Positions 1 through 12,012 of a DNA stretch of 64,000 bases are shown in pieces. This DNA comes from Epiperipatus broadwayi (taxonomy: Eukaryota; Onychophora; Udeonychophora; Euonychophora; Peripatidae). The position numbers and the translations under genes were made by a program. The stretch covers positions 746,001 to 810,000 of the forward strand of contig JAQFVV010000233.1 in assembly GCA_028023455.1 (NCBI GenBank), read 5' to 3'. Numbering within the stretch: position 1 is the stretch's first letter; every line of letters begins with the position of its first letter. The notes under the pieces were generated by a model, which worked only from the letters and a program-made list of their open reading frames with translations, had not been told where the DNA came from and made no database searches.

Positions 1-109
1 CGAAACACTGTTAATTTCTTTATCAGTGCCTTTTTTTTTTGCTTCATTTATCAATTTTTTTCTCCCAAGCATCAAAGAAATTTTTTTCAGTATTTAAGAT
101 GATTCCCAA

Positions 110-1000
110 ATAGTTATACATATTTACCACACTTAACTTTATATTCACCAATAAAAATTCTTTCTCTTTCCCTATTATTAATCATTATTATTTTTGATTT
201 TTCTTTACTAAATTTAATCCCCATCTTTTTACCCACCCTTGTGCATGTCTTCAGCATAACCCATATCTTCCCTACTTTCTGTGCACAAGAAGACATCATC
301 TGCAAATAAAAGACCCGATAAGGAGTATACTCCTTTGCCACCTATTAAAGGTATCTCTATTCTTCTTCCTAGTCTCTCTATTGCTCTCCATTTCTCTCAA
401 ATACAACAAAAACAAAATAGGTGACATGGGGCATCCTTGTCTTAGTCCCACCTCATTTTTAACTTTAACTGATTCTATGTTTCCTAATTGATACATACAG
501 TACTTATTTTCATAAATCTCTTAATAAGATCCACTAAAGTTCTATCCATTCCCAAATTTACTAAACTTATCCATGATCTATTTACTCTATCATATGCCTT
601 CTCTAAATCTATAAAAATCATGTATAACTGTCTATCTGTATTTCCACTCATATCTATAAGTTGTGTAACTACAAGTAAACTAATTTCTATACACCTATTT
701 GATTGTAAACCTCATTGCATTTCTCCCACTATATTATTTTTTTCCATCCATTTTGCTACCTTCCCAGCCACCATTTATGTGAAAACTTTATATAACACTG
801 TTATTATCGATATTGGTCTATAATTGCTTAACTTTCATTATGCTTATCCTTTTCTTTAAATAGTAGCCTTATTCTTGTATTATTCCAACTATCCAGAAAT
901 TCTCTCTTCTATGCCATCTTATTAACACATGATAATAGGTTTAATTTTACCCTATTTCTTAAATTCATTATCATCTCTGCTGCCCATCCATCAAAACCTC
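110..1000 (-). pseudogene. LINE reverse transcriptase domain, broken
   Basis: Minus-strand reading gives ordered RT blocks: YRPISI-like near 815-830, FIDLEKAYDRVN near 575-625, GLRQGCPMSPILF near 421-470, and FADDVFLC near 283-305, the catalytic Asp-Asp box, followed by GIKFSKEKSKIIM near 180-230. The blocks fall in at least three frames with stops between them. The RT copies the element's RNA at the nicked target. Order and spacing are normal for a LINE RT palm and fingers, so the assignment is secure although the gene is dead. Confidence 0.75.
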
Positions 1001-1639
1001 TTTTGTTTTCAATTTCCCTGCCTCATTCAATTCATTTTCTGTAAACCTAATATTTCCATTACTATATGCTTTCATGTTTGTTATCACTCTGTCTTTCACA
1101 TCTAACATCTTTTTTATATCCATTACATACTTATTTAAGATTGTCTCTAATTCTTGTTTAGAACTGCACTCTATTCTCATCATCCAGTGATACTATTTCT
1201 CTCTCTCCTAAATTTCTTCTTTTAATGTATTTCCACATTTTTTTACTCCCATATCTTCGACATTTATTAATGTCTTCCACATTCTCTCTATATAATTATC
1301 TATTTTAGCCAACTTCTTTTTTAAAAATACTTTTTCCATTTAACATTACCAACTTTTTCACTTTTTTTTTTGTTCTTAATAGCACACTTATATTCTTTGC
1401 ATGCTTTCCCCCTCTTTTTTACACTTTTACTAACTCTCACTTTTCTATTACTTTTATTCTTCTGAATATTATCACCTAAAACCCTATTAAACACTTTTTC
1501 TACATTTCTTATATTCTTCCCAACCAATTCTTCCATGATTTTTTCAACTTTTATATTCTTCTAACTTATTCTTATCATTCGTTCTTCATCCACATCTTTC
1601 ACTATCCTTTCTACTTTCATTACTATTTTCCATCACATT

Positions 1640-2130
1640 ACTAATCATTTCTATTATAAAGAAATTATGATCACTATTTTATACTCTCTTTTCATTGTCA
1701 AACACTTTAATTTTTCATACTTTATCCATTCCCTCTTTCTCTATTAATACATATTTGATTATGTAAAATATATTATTTCTAGATGTGTATTATCCCTCAT
1801 AAATATTTGATAAATTTCCAATGCTCAAATTCACTCTCTGACAAAAATTCTTCAAAAACTGTCCATTCTTGTTATCTACTTCATCAATTTCTTCAATATG
1901 CCCATTCATATCCCCTATAATCATTGTTTTCTTCTCCTTTTTTGAAACTGTACATCCTTAACTAGTCATTCATATATGCTATTGTTCCACTCCATTATTG
2001 TTTGACTATCTCCAGTGACTATATACACTATAGCCACCATCCATTTTTGTTTTCATAACCTTATCTTAAACTATAAAAATTCTTGACATTTAACAGTAGT
2101 TAAATATTTTTTTTACATACCACCACATCT
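1640..2130 (-). pseudogene. LINE apurinic/apyrimidinic-type endonuclease domain, broken
   Basis: The minus strand encodes an LNMQGGRR-like start near 2280, then IIGDMNGHIEEID near 1895-1925 (the GDxN active-site block), and NSDHNFFIIEM near 1640-1675 (the terminal SDH block). These are the hallmark blocks of the exonuclease-endonuclease-phosphatase fold that nicks the target in LINE retrotransposition. The pieces lie in different frames. The spacing between GDMNGH and SDHN is shorter than usual, suggesting an internal deletion. Confidence 0.65.
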
Positions 2131-2539
2131 TTTTGCTTTTCTTTTTATATTCTGCCATACCAAGTATTCCACTAAAGGTTCTTCTTCTCTTAGATGTGTT
2201 TACATTACTGCTAGTACTTCATGCTTTTCATTTTTAACTGTTTTGTTTAACACCAGCCACTTTTTTGATCTCCTACCACCTTGCATATTCAAATATCCAA
2301 TTTTAAGATTTTCTTCTTTCTTAACTACTCTTTTATAAATTCTTTTGACTTTTTTTTTCCATTACATTTGTAAGTAACTTGTTTACCATTAATTTTACAG
2401 ACCCCTTCCCTCTCCATATCTACATTAATATCCAAATCAACTACCCTTTGTTTATTTCTTACATTCCTTCCATTTTTTTTCTTTTTGATAATACTGCAAT
2501 TTATCCCCTCTTTAAAGTTTCCTGAACTATAATATTATT

Positions 2540-3012
2540 TATAAATCAAACTCCCTAAAACTTCACTTCCTTGTTTTGCTAAGTGCAATCCATCTTTACT
2601 ATATAACTCCCTCTTAGTAATAAAAAAATCCCATACAATCACAAACATAACATCATTTTATTTTTTCAATCTCATTTATAGGATGTCATAACTAACATAT
2701 ACCTATTGTGGAATCTTGGTAATAATCCAATTATTCCTACTCTTCCTTTAATCTTATTCAAATTACTAATAAATTTTATGTACTCATCCACTATTCTCTC
2801 CGATGACTCTGAAAAATTGTCTCTACCATAACGTATGCATCTCTACTCTCTTGTTTCTTTATCTTATCTGTAACATTCTTAATTCTAGCTCCGTGCAAAC
2901 ATATTCTTACATACCTGTTCTATTTTCCCTTGTAATTACATCTCCACATCCTCTAATTAGGAATCTTCTATCAATACCATCTCATAGTTTATTTTGCCTA
3001 CTTCATCTGTAA
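2540..3012 (-). pseudogene. SGNH hydrolase-like ORF1 domain of the LINE, broken
   Basis: Reading all three minus-strand frames together gives the late blocks of an SGNH/GDSL esterase fold: a GIIGLLPRFHNR-like strand near 2695-2740 and the terminal catalytic-loop motif DGLHLAKQGSEVLG at 2553-2600. DGxHL is the usual Asp/His block of this family. Esterase domains occur in ORF1 proteins of CR1-like LINEs. Several frameshifts and stops separate the blocks, and the N-terminal GDS block is not clear. Family assignment is fairly secure from the DGLHL motif and its position ahead of an endonuclease. Confidence 0.55.
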
Positions 3013-3019
3013 CATTCTC

Positions 3020-3286
3020 TTACACTTTCTGGACTTCCTTATATATTTTTCCCTTATCATTTCTATTCAATAATTCCTTTATCTGCTCACATTTCATCTC
3101 TAACAATTTTAATTTTGTTTCTATATCTATTATTTCTTTCTCTATCTTACTTATATTTTGGCTAACCATTGTGGAAAAAGGAAACAAAAGCCATTTAATT
3201 ATTAACTGATTAGCAATGCTCATTTCATCAAAATTCTTGATTTTGATTATAAAAAGTGATAGGATGTCTCTCATCCAGAGAGGCAA
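3020..3286 (-). pseudogene. Coiled-coil N-terminal segment of the SGNH LINE
   Basis: An open stretch of 88 codons, rich in K, E, I and L, has heptad-like spacing in its C-terminal half (for example ISKIEKEIIDIETKLKLLE). It lies immediately upstream, on the same strand, of the decayed SGNH region, so it is best read as the ORF1 coiled-coil segment that multimerises the RNA-binding protein in many LINEs. No start codon context or RNA-binding motif is convincing. A chance open frame is possible because the region is short. Confidence 0.4.
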
Positions 3287-3290
3287 ACTA

Positions 3291-3769
3291 GTTTAATTTA
3301 GTAACAAATAAGTATTTGTTGAATATATCTTTATAATATTCACATAAATATTTTGGATATTTGTACACAAAAGGTAGTCTATATATTTTAAATTTAGCTT
3401 TCATTCATGCTTAGCATGCTTTCAATATCATAATCATAGCACTTTCACTTCTTTAGTGTTCAGAATCTATATGTATACTTATTTATCATTTAAATTTTGT
3501 TTATTTGATATTCAAAAACATTTAAATTCCTTCAAAGAACTCATTTCTATGAGAGGAAGATGCTTGTGACTTTTTGTTTATAGCAAATCAATCTTTAGTT
3601 ATTGCCCAAGCCACTTTAATTTTTGTTTTCTATTATCCCTCTCAGTGCATAGATTCCAGTTATAGATAAATTGAATTTATAACCAGAATTTTATTCATAG
3701 TCTATAAATATTAAGGAATATCCATTGTTTTTCTTTGCTCTGTTCTACAAATACCTATGCTGGGCTATC
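3291..3769. other. AT-rich intergenic sequence, nothing recognised
   Basis: No coding blocks, terminal repeats or tRNA-like signals were found. It sits between the LINE 5' end and the tail of the SINE pair. Confidence 0.5.
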
Positions 3770-4068
3770 CTGAAGGTTTGTGATGATGGTGTTCTAGTTG
3801 TATTTTTATATTGGACTATTTCCATCATCTAATATATGTAATGTCTTTAGAAATATTTAACTTTATTTAAATATTCCAAATACATTCAACTGTTAGTAAT
3901 AGCACATCGAACAGGTTAGTATACGCACAACATTTCGAGAGATGTTAGTCTCCCCTCTTCTTCAGTGGTTGTTGGCCTGACCAGTGACAATACTAGCATG
4001 GGATTTGAACCTGGGTCCTTAGATTCTTGAGTTTTGAATTTTAAGGTAATGCTCTAACCAACTGAGTC
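3770..4068 (-). mobile_element. tRNA-derived SINE, minus copy
   Basis: On the minus strand the element starts with a tRNA-like head: GACTCAGTTGGTTAGAGC (D-arm/A box) and, about 35 bp later, GGTTCAAATCC, a perfect B box for RNA polymerase III. A body follows with a GAAGAAGAGGGGAG block and CTCTCGAAATGTTGTGCG. The AT-rich tail at 3780-3895 is shared with the palindrome at 42245-42440. No intact tRNA cloverleaf is present, so this is a SINE and not a tRNA gene. Central conserved domains are known in invertebrate SINEs such as Ceph-SINEs; membership of that group was not tested. Confidence 0.65.
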
Positions 4069-4245
4069 AGTTGGTTAGAGTGTTACCTTAAAATTCAAAA
4101 AACAAGAATCTAAGAACCCAGGTTCGAATCTCATGCTACTATTGTCAATGGTCAGGCCAACAACATCTGAAGAAGAGGAAATACTAATACCTCTTGAAAC
4201 ATTGTGCATATACTAACCTGTTTGATGTGCTGATTCCATAGGCAG
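4063..4245 (+). mobile_element. tRNA-derived SINE, plus copy (head-to-head partner)
   Basis: This repeats the SINE at 3770-4068 in the opposite orientation, sharing the first bases of the head at a near-perfect palindrome centred on 4066. The B box GGTTCGAATCT and the body with CTCTTGAAACATTGTGC are present. The homology stops near 4245, so this copy lacks the AT-rich tail of its partner. The two arms differ at many positions, so the pair is not a recent perfect inversion. Confidence 0.65.
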
Positions 4246-4605
4246 TTTGTGTTTTGAATTGTTAAAGCAGTTTGTTTAGCGAAGATGGAGTATGAAATCT
4301 TATATTTTACAGAGCATATTCTTTTTAATTTCTGAGAGACTTTTGTGATGTATGAGAAACATCCATTTTTTATCTCCATGTGTTGAAGCTGTAAAGGTTT
4401 TTTAAAGTTTATTATAAAATTTATCAATTGTGTTGAAAATTTTATTAATATTATATCCTAGATTTTGCAAATCTTTAATATATATATCTATATTATTTTT
4501 CCTATCCATTTCAAATTTCATAATCTTAAATTGCTATATAAAAAACCTTTAAGACTATTTGTGAAACATTTAGTAAAAATTTTTAGTCTTTATTTAAAGC
4601 AGTTT

Positions 4606-4690
4606 TGCCTGCAAGATTTAGTGCAATGGTAGAATGTTAGACTCTAGAATCCAAGATCTATGAATTATGGCCCAGTTTTATCATTTCCAT
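4606..4690 (+). mobile_element. tRNA-like SINE head, degenerate
   Basis: The string tagtgcaatgg at 4619-4629 fits the polymerase III A-box consensus TRGYNNARNGG exactly. A short anticodon-arm-like segment (gactctagaatc) follows, with a poor B-box candidate (gaattatggcc). No cloverleaf can be completed. A poly-T-rich region follows from about 4730. Best read as the decayed head of a second tRNA-derived SINE family. Confidence 0.4.
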
Positions 4691-4699
4691 CAATCAAAC

Positions 4700-5870
4700 T
4701 TATAAATTTTAAACTCATTTCTACTTTTTGATTTTTTTTTTATTTTCTTTTAAAGAACATTAAGATTTTGTCTATAATATTTCTAATGGAGATGATCGTT
4801 TTGTTGTTGTTGTTTTTTTTGCTTATTTTTTACTATTGTTTTTTTTTTTTTTTGTCAAATACATATTTCTAACCCTTAATATTATTAATTTTTAACCATA
4901 CATCTTCCTCTGGTTTTTCTGATCAATCATTTTTTAATATTTTATACAAACTAAGTATCCACATAACTTAGATCATTCTAATTATTAATTTAGTGTTCAC
5001 TTATTTTTTCAATCAATTTTTATTTTAAAATATTTAACTCATACGATAATTAACTTTTAAATAGTCAATGTTTAACATAAATACAAATTTGCATGAAAAT
5101 AAGAAGATAACTCTTTAGACAAAAATTAACCAGTAAATGTATCTCAATATTAATATATCTATCAGTAGTATATATTAAAGCATCTTATGACAAATATAAT
5201 TAACCTGAAATTATCTTGCATAAAAACCAAGTGGTGATTCATGTTAAAAATTATTAGATAACTGAAAAAAAAGCTCATGGTATTTCTTGGGGCTATGTTT
5301 GATTATTATAAGTATAATCTATAGTAATAAGAATTGCAATGATAACATATGAATTGGGCTCTGGTTAAAATCTTAAAAAGAGAAATTAAAGGATATTCCT
5401 TCACTTAACAGTAAATTCCTTTTTCTATTTAAATACTTATTCAGTGCAGATCACTTTTAAATGAAGAAAAAATGCATAAATTCAAAGAACTATCTAATAT
5501 TGAATGGGACATTGGTTTAATAAAAAGTAGTTCCATAATTATAGTGTTAGAAGAATAAGAAGAAAGCATTGATGATGTTCAAGCAAAAAAGTAATGCAGG
5601 ATTGATTTATAAAAAGAAATTAGTTTTTGATCACACTAATTTTCTGGTGCATTATACTCTTTTATGTATTATATTTTCCTTACATTGTATATCCTTTCAA
5701 TGCATCACAGAAACAATATATGTTTTTTAGCTTAATATGTCTGACAGTTTTGACTGACTAGCAGTCCTCTTCAGAGCTAAAATATATATAAATACATGAA
5801 TACATAAAGTAGTTTATCATATAAACAATACAACCAAACATTAAATTTCATTATAAATTGATTACTTTTT
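4700..5870. other. AT-rich intergenic sequence
   Basis: No genes recognised. It contains long T runs (about 4732-4860) and a small imperfect hairpin near 5715-5795 whose arms carry ttttttagct and agctaaaa. Confidence 0.4.
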
Positions 5871-5877
5871 ATATCCT

Positions 5878-5879
5878 AT

Positions 5880-5912
<33 letters not shown>
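5878..5912. repeat. (AC)n-(AT)n microsatellite
   Basis: A dinucleotide run of CA repeats passes directly into TA repeats. Confidence 0.9.
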
Positions 5913-5929
5913 CAAATGATATAAGTATA

Positions 5930-6025
5930 ATAAACAAAATCCACTAGAATATTTCTATCAAAATTAATTTTAGATAGGCATTTTTTAATTTTGGTAGAAT
6001 TATTCTAGTGGATTTTGTTTATATA
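5930..6025. repeat. Short foldback element
   Basis: Arms of about 37 bp at 5930-5966 and 5988-6024 are inverted copies with only a few mismatches. Both contain aaaatccactagaat. The spacer is about 20 bp. The element is flanked by TA repeats. It looks like a tiny MITE or foldback and has no coding capacity. Confidence 0.65.
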
Positions 6026-6169
6026 TATATCAAATATGCCAAATATGTTATGCATAATACATATACATTATATTTATATATACCACATTCAATATATATA
6101 TATACATTAAAAATCTTGTATGTATGTATGTATATATATTGTGAGAGTATTATTAAAAAATAACTGCAG

Positions 6170-6785
6170 TATTAAGAGAATAATTTAACCTGCAAAAATT
6201 TATAAGTTGATAATGATGAACACCATGCAAGCTAGATAGTTTATTTATAACAATAACCTTACAGCCTGTAGTAAATGTGCATGTAACATAACATGATTGT
6301 TAAGTTTTGTATTAAAATTTTAAAATAAGAGTAATACAATGAACAGATGCAACAAACCCAATGCAACATTCATAACTGACAGATTTTGCACTAATTCAAA
6401 GTAATGTAGAGGCATAAATAAAATTTTGAGATCGAGAACACCGTGGTAATTGATAACAACGCTAACTTTATTTTACATAATATACAGTATGAATATGAGA
6501 ATCAAAATAATAATAAAAAAAATAAATTAATAGTTATACACTATTTCTTTACTTTCAAAAATAAATTTTACAACTTTTAAAACAATATTTCATTTCTGTT
6601 AAAATATAAACTTGTATTATAAAACTATTATTTCAAACCCCTTTTATTATAATTTATTATTATACAATAATTGTAATAATCATACATATTTATTTACCAT
6701 TTATGATTTAAATTATTTTTAATTTAGATATTAGAAACATGAAATGGAACAGAAGTATATCACTTATTAACAATATTTAACTCAC
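6170..6785. repeat. Long direct repeat, copy A part 1
   Basis: It aligns by eye with 11395-12012. Shared landmarks include ctgcaaaaatttataa, gcctgtagtaaatg and aacccaatgcaacattcat, in the same order and orientation. Divergence is substantial, with many substitutions and small indels. Homology is lost at about 6785, where copy A carries a GIY-YIG retroelement fragment. Confidence 0.7.
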
Positions 6786-6999
6786 CTTGTGTGATAAAGA
6801 TATCTCTGCTACTAAGAAAATGTGTCTTCATAATGGTTTTGATCACAAGATAATTGATAAAGCTTGTTAATATTAACAAGAAAAAAGATTTTGATATTTC
6901 AGAAATTAAGACTGTTCTGCTATATATAAAAGTAATAACTGACAAAATTGGAAATGTTTTTTAAAAAAAAAAATATCCACACAGTTTACACTACATTTA

Positions 7000-7435
7000 A
7001 AATAATGAATTATTTCCACACCCTAAAGATAAAATTCCTTTGGAGTGTCATGGTGTATATGAAAGTCCATGAGGAGTTTGTGCACATTAATACACTGGAT
7101 AGATCAATAGGAGAAAAATATAAGAAAGGAAAAATATATTTTGGTAGTTAGAGAAAAATCCAATTCTTCGGCCATTTATTCTCATATAAAATTAACTAAC
7201 CATGACATCAATTTTAATAAAATACACAGTCTGGAAAAAATTGAATAATATGATCAGAGACTACTAAGAGAAGCTTTAGAGACTTTTAACAAGCCCAAGA
7301 GCATAAATGAGAAGTGTGAATTGAAGAAAATTAACAATATTTGGAAAAAGCTATTAGAGGATAAAATATTTTTTAAAACTTCTCAACGAATAGAATTAGA
7401 GTATGAGGAGAAAATAAAAGAAAAAAAATAATGAT
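7000..7435 (+). pseudogene. GIY-YIG endonuclease fragment of a retroelement (Penelope-like), broken
   Basis: Combining plus-strand frames gives KDKIPLECHGVYESP, then a DRSIGEKYKEGK segment, SAIYSHIKLTNHDINF, and YDQRLLREALETF followed by LKKINNIWKKLLED. This matches the usual course of GIY-YIG nuclease domains in Penelope-like and related retroelements: the GVYEIPC entry strand, an arginine-bearing helix, then A-(H)-H-x-INF and the ERLIRE-type helix. The two GIY/YIG strands themselves are poorly preserved. At least two frameshifts and a stop break it. It occupies sequence present in copy A of the direct repeat but absent from copy B, so it probably inserted after the duplication. No RT domain is visible beside it. 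Confidence 0.55.
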
Positions 7436-7589
7436 TTTAAATCTCTCCACACACACATGATTGAGAAAGAATAAAATTCTAAGGATAGTACTTGTTATTG
7501 TACTAAAATGTCAGCTGTTAGTTTTTACTATATGGAATCTCCTGGAAATAATACTATAAATTCATCATTTATTCATGAGAATATTATAT

Positions 7590-8760
7590 ATATATATCTG
7601 TTTTGCTTCAATTTAACCATATTTAATGCATAGAAAAAGTTAATATTTATAATCATTTTCATTTATTGAATATTTTAAATGTACTTTATAGTAGGTTCAC
7701 ATATGTATATATCAATCGTTAAGTAATACGCATTTTTTAAAAATTAATATTTGTTAAATAAAAAGTGTTATTACTCCTTTTACTTAAAATGCTTGGGGAA
7801 ATTATTTATTTTTATAAAGTAAACATAAAATAATATTACTATTTTTTTATTTATTGAACCTGAATGACGCAATATTGATTAACAACTATTTAATTGTCCT
7901 GGGATGTTTATTTGAGCCCGTAAGTAACCCATGTCAAAGCTTGTGAAGTAATAACCATTAGCTTTGAATATCTGATTTGTTTGTAAACATTAATTTTTTG
8001 TATATTCTTTTTGCTTTTTAGTTGATTGATAAATATAACAAAATATAATATATCCACTAATTTTGAAGATAGTTGTGTTAATATAATTTATATATTCCAT
8101 GCTAATCTTTTCATCCTATTCCTGGGGGGGGGGGAAGCAAATGAGGAGTAGACTTCTCTTTCAATATTATTATTTTAGAAATCCATGCTTTGATTTATTA
8201 AAATATGTAATTAATCCACAGTTATATTTTTAATTCGGGAAATTTGAAGAAAGTTTCTTTCTAGTTGTCCCTCAGTTCAATGTATGTTTCTCTCTCATAT
8301 ATTTATTCAAAAATCACAATCTTTGCCAATAAGGCAAACATTTCAAGAAACTTTTATTGATTTTCCTACATTCTGTCTAGCATTCTTTTAAAATAAACTC
8401 ATTTAAATAAATAAAAATGCAAATAAATTTTTTTTTATAAATCATAATAATTATTAACAATCAAGACCAAACATATTAATACTTTACATTATTTATTCTA
8501 AACAGTAAATAATAACAATATTAATTTTTATATGATAAAATATTTAATAATGATGTGTATAACCTTTATTTAATTATCTATTATAATATGCATGCACATC
8601 ATTCATTTACCTGATTGTTTATCCATAGTCAATGCAAATCGTAACTCTTTATTAACTATATTTTATGTAAGTTTCTTAATTAATAATACTAGAACTTTTG
8701 TCTTGTTTTTTCTTATATTTTTTTAGCCTTCATATAGTCAGCCCTTCTAATTACAATCAA
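7590..8760. repeat. Long direct repeat, copy A part 2
   Basis: It aligns with 15095-16590 through landmarks such as gttaatatttataatcattt, ttgttaaataaaaagtgtta, ttgattgataaatataacaa and ggcaaacatttcaagaaact. Order and orientation are conserved. Copy A holds a run of ten G at 8125-8134 that copy B lacks. No convincing coding potential is shared between the copies. Confidence 0.75.
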
Positions 8761-9470
8761 CTTTGTTTTGAAAAAATGAAAACAAAAGATGCATTATTTT
8801 CTTCCAGTATTTTTTTTATCTACATGTTATATTGTCTGATCATCCATTAATTGCTCTATATTAAAAATTTTAAATATCTTTAACTCTAAAAATAAAAATT
8901 AACATTAGCAATAAGATTTCATAAATATTTTCTTTAAAAAAACCTACATTTTCATTTTTATATCTTAGGTAAAAAAATAATTTTAATATAATATAGCATC
9001 CATGACTATTTATATCTTTCTCTAATATTTTACATAAGTAATCATATCTAATCCAATAATCAGTATTGTCAAACTCAACATATTCTAGATAAAATGATTT
9101 AATTTCTATGTTATTTTAACTATACACTAAACATGTTTTATTAACTCTATTATCATTGCTTATAGGATGAGATGAACCCAACTTTTTTACTCAATTTGAT
9201 TTACCTTCTAATATTTTTCACCAATCATATTTTTAGTACCATAATCTCTTTCATAAGTAATAAATTTAAAATACTTGAAACTATCACCTAGTAAAACATA
9301 TAAAATTATTTTATTATGAATTTCATTCTCTTTATTAAATTTAAAATATTTTTATCTTTTCATATTAATATCATATAAAATTACTTCCTTTTCCAATTCA
9401 TAAGTACCTGAGAGTAATTATCTTTAATAAATAATTATACATTTTTAACTTAACCTATATTATTATTAAG
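8761..9470. other. AT-rich sequence with faint coding traces
   Basis: The minus strand shows short open traces (for example DYWIRYDYLCKILEKD near 9010-9060) that could belong to the decayed retroelement whose coiled coil lies at 9480-10080. No family could be assigned. Confidence 0.3.
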
Positions 9471-9479
9471 TATTTATAA

Positions 9480-10080
9480 ATATACTTATCATTTATGATT
9501 TTTTTTTTTGTTATTATACAAAGAGTTTCTGTATTATCACTGCTATCTTTACTAACTCCTATATATTTTGCTAATTCAACTTTAGTTTCCACTTTCATTT
9601 TATTAAGATTAGTTTGTTATCTGAATCAGCTTTTATTTTCTCTTTAAATTTATTTAATTTAGCATCTGAATAACTTTCTGATTTCTCATTCTGTCGATTA
9701 ATGACTGCATCAAATTTATTCATTGATTCATATAGGACTATTTCTATTCAGTGGTAGAAGCCTTAACATTATCTAGAACTGCATCTCTTCTAACACATGA
9801 CTTAATAAAATTTACTTCATACTTCTTAATATTATGTTCTACTTTATTTTCTAATTCCTCTAATTTTGAATTTGAATTCCCAAATTTGGAACTTTTTTTT
9901 TCTAAATTGGATATTATTTTTTCTATCATTTTATTTTATTTTTTTTCATCTTTACATTATTTTCTTCCATCTTTTGCAATAAGAATTCAAACAATTTTTT
10001 GTAGTCAAAGGAAGTTTTGATTCTTCTATCAATGGTATTACTGTAGTTTCTCCTTCCACTTTAAATAAGATTATATTATG
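9480..10080 (-). pseudogene. Coiled-coil, gag/ORF1-like remnant, unidentified
   Basis: On the minus strand a 61-codon open stretch at 9744-9929 reads as a charged coiled coil (SKLEELENKVEHNIKKYE). Open traces continue on both sides in other frames: a QKMEENN-like segment upstream near 9950-9990 and KFDAVINRQNEKSES downstream near 9670-9725. This pattern of a long charged coiled coil ahead of a gag-like region is common in retrotransposon structural proteins. No zinc knuckle, protease or RT is visible. The function is inferred only from composition. Confidence 0.3.
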
Positions 10081-11390
10081 ATCAATAACTAAATATAAGA
10101 AAGAAGTTGAAAACTAACCTTTTATCAACTAAACATATTTCTCTCAAATTTTCTTTATATATATATACACACACTATTAACTGTTACTTACTAATTAATT
10201 TTTTTTATTATTTTTTTGACCCTACCTAATAAAAATTTTATTACATACTGTAGTCTCTTGTCTCTCTTTATTTTCTCTGAATTTGTTCTTCCACATGTGT
10301 ATTATCATCATCTTTCACAAAATTTTATTTCTTCATAAAACCAAATAAATTTCATATCATATTCACTAGTAGTAATGCCATCAATAAAATAGTGAAGCTC
10401 TTTGACAATCTCTTTATTTAAAATATAACAATAAGTGCATTCTATATACCTTACTCTTTTAATGACATAACAAGAATAATTAATTGCTAATTGCATTCAC
10501 TGAATTTGCTAAATAGTAACAATCAGCATTCTATATTTTGTAAATAAATATAAATAAGGACTACAAGGAATTTTATCTTTGGTATAATCCATCAAATAAT
10601 AGGACTAAGTATTCTGTCCTTGGTCCGTCAACAAAAATATAAATATGAAAAACCAGGAATTATATCTCTGGTATCTATACTTTATTGACAAGTGCAGATA
10701 TTTATTATTTAGCACTATACCAATATTTGAAAACATCCTCCTATGCATGTAAAATCACAAATTATCTGCCCATACCTATCATTTTAGTCTAACAACTTTT
10801 CAGTATAAAAAATGCACTTAAATCCATTTGCATATGACTTTATTACACATACAATAAAGAATCTTCACAGGAACAGTTTTACCAACAATTTATTCGCATG
10901 TTTACTGTCACCATTAACAGAAAAAACAATTTTTTTATAATACTAAATTTTCTACTTGGTCATCAAATTCCCTTTTACATTACTGATATTTTCATTTTTT
11001 TAAATTATAAAACATCAATTATATTAATATAAATTTCAAATACATACTTTATCTTCCAAAAGTATCATTTTATAAAATCTATTCTTTCAAAAGCTGAGAA
11101 GTCAAATATTATAGAGTGGTGTAGTGAAAATTAATTTATAGAAATATTATTATAAATATATGCTTCTATGATATACTTCTTTCAAAATATAAGCTAATTG
11201 AGTCTCCTAACTTTGAGAAATCAAAATTATAATAGTACTCTTTTCTTTCACAGTAAAAGTTTATTATTGAGACCCTTACTGCCAAAAATTGTAAAGATAT
11301 AAAAATATGGTATTTCTTTCTTAGAGTATACGTTTATTGAAGGTTAAATGTTGGAAAGCTGAAAATTGTAATGGTATAAATAAATAAAAA
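10081..11390. other. AT-rich intergenic sequence, nothing recognised
   Basis: Only short AT-rich open frames and small microsatellites (TA/CA near 10160) are present. Confidence 0.4.
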
Positions 11391-11394
11391 GTGA

Positions 11395-12012
11395 CTGCAG
11401 CATTGAGAACATATTCTAACCTGCAAAAATTTATAAATAAAAATGAGGTACCATGCAATCTAGATGGTTTATTTTGCAACAATATGAATGCCACTTATCT
11501 AACCAGTTCAATGCTTGTATGGCCTGTAGTAAATGCACATGTAACTTAACATGAATGTTATGGCTTATATTAAAATCTTAAAATAAGAGTAACACAATAA
11601 TTAGATGCAATGAACCCAATGCAACATTCATCACTGACAGACTTTTCATTAACTTCAAAGTAAAGTAGAGGCATAAATAAAATTTAGAGTACAAAGCCAC
11701 TATGGCAATTGCTAACAATATTAATTTTATTATATATAATATGAATATGGCAATCAAAATAAAATAAATCATTAAACATTATTTCATTACTTTCAATAAT
11801 AAATTTTACAACCTATAAGACAATATTTCAATATAAACTTATATATAAAACAATATTATTTCAAACCCTTTTTATTATAGTTTATTATTATACAATAATT
11901 GCAATAATCACACATTTATTTACCATTTAGGATTTAAATTATTTTTAATTTAGATATTAGAATCATGAAACAGAACAGAAGTATATCTATCAAGCATTAA
12001 TAATATTCGACT
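11395..12012. repeat. Long direct repeat, copy B part 1
   Basis: Counterpart of 6170-6785, in the same orientation. It includes an extra segment near 11485-11520 that is absent from copy A. Homology ends near 12012. Confidence 0.7.

Larger units (their letters stand above)
1..3290 (-). mobile_element. Decayed non-LTR retrotransposon (SGNH-esterase LINE, CR1-like)
   Basis: Read on the minus strand, fragments from about 3290 down to 1 line up in LINE order: coiled coil, SGNH-type esterase, apurinic-like endonuclease, then reverse transcriptase, which runs off the left edge. Every domain is split among frames, so the copy is dead. An ORF1 with an SGNH/esterase domain is known from CR1-clade and related LINEs, hence the tentative clade. 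Its 5' end is placed near 3290 because recognisable coding stops there. The 3' end lies outside the window. Confidence 0.7.

Noticed and set aside
4063-4135. Functional tRNA gene
   Set aside because: A and B boxes are present, but no acceptor stem or complete cloverleaf forms, and the sequence continues into a SINE body.
8125-8134. Poly-G tract as a functional element
   Set aside because: Absent from the paralogous repeat copy; most simply a homopolymer expansion or a sequencing effect.
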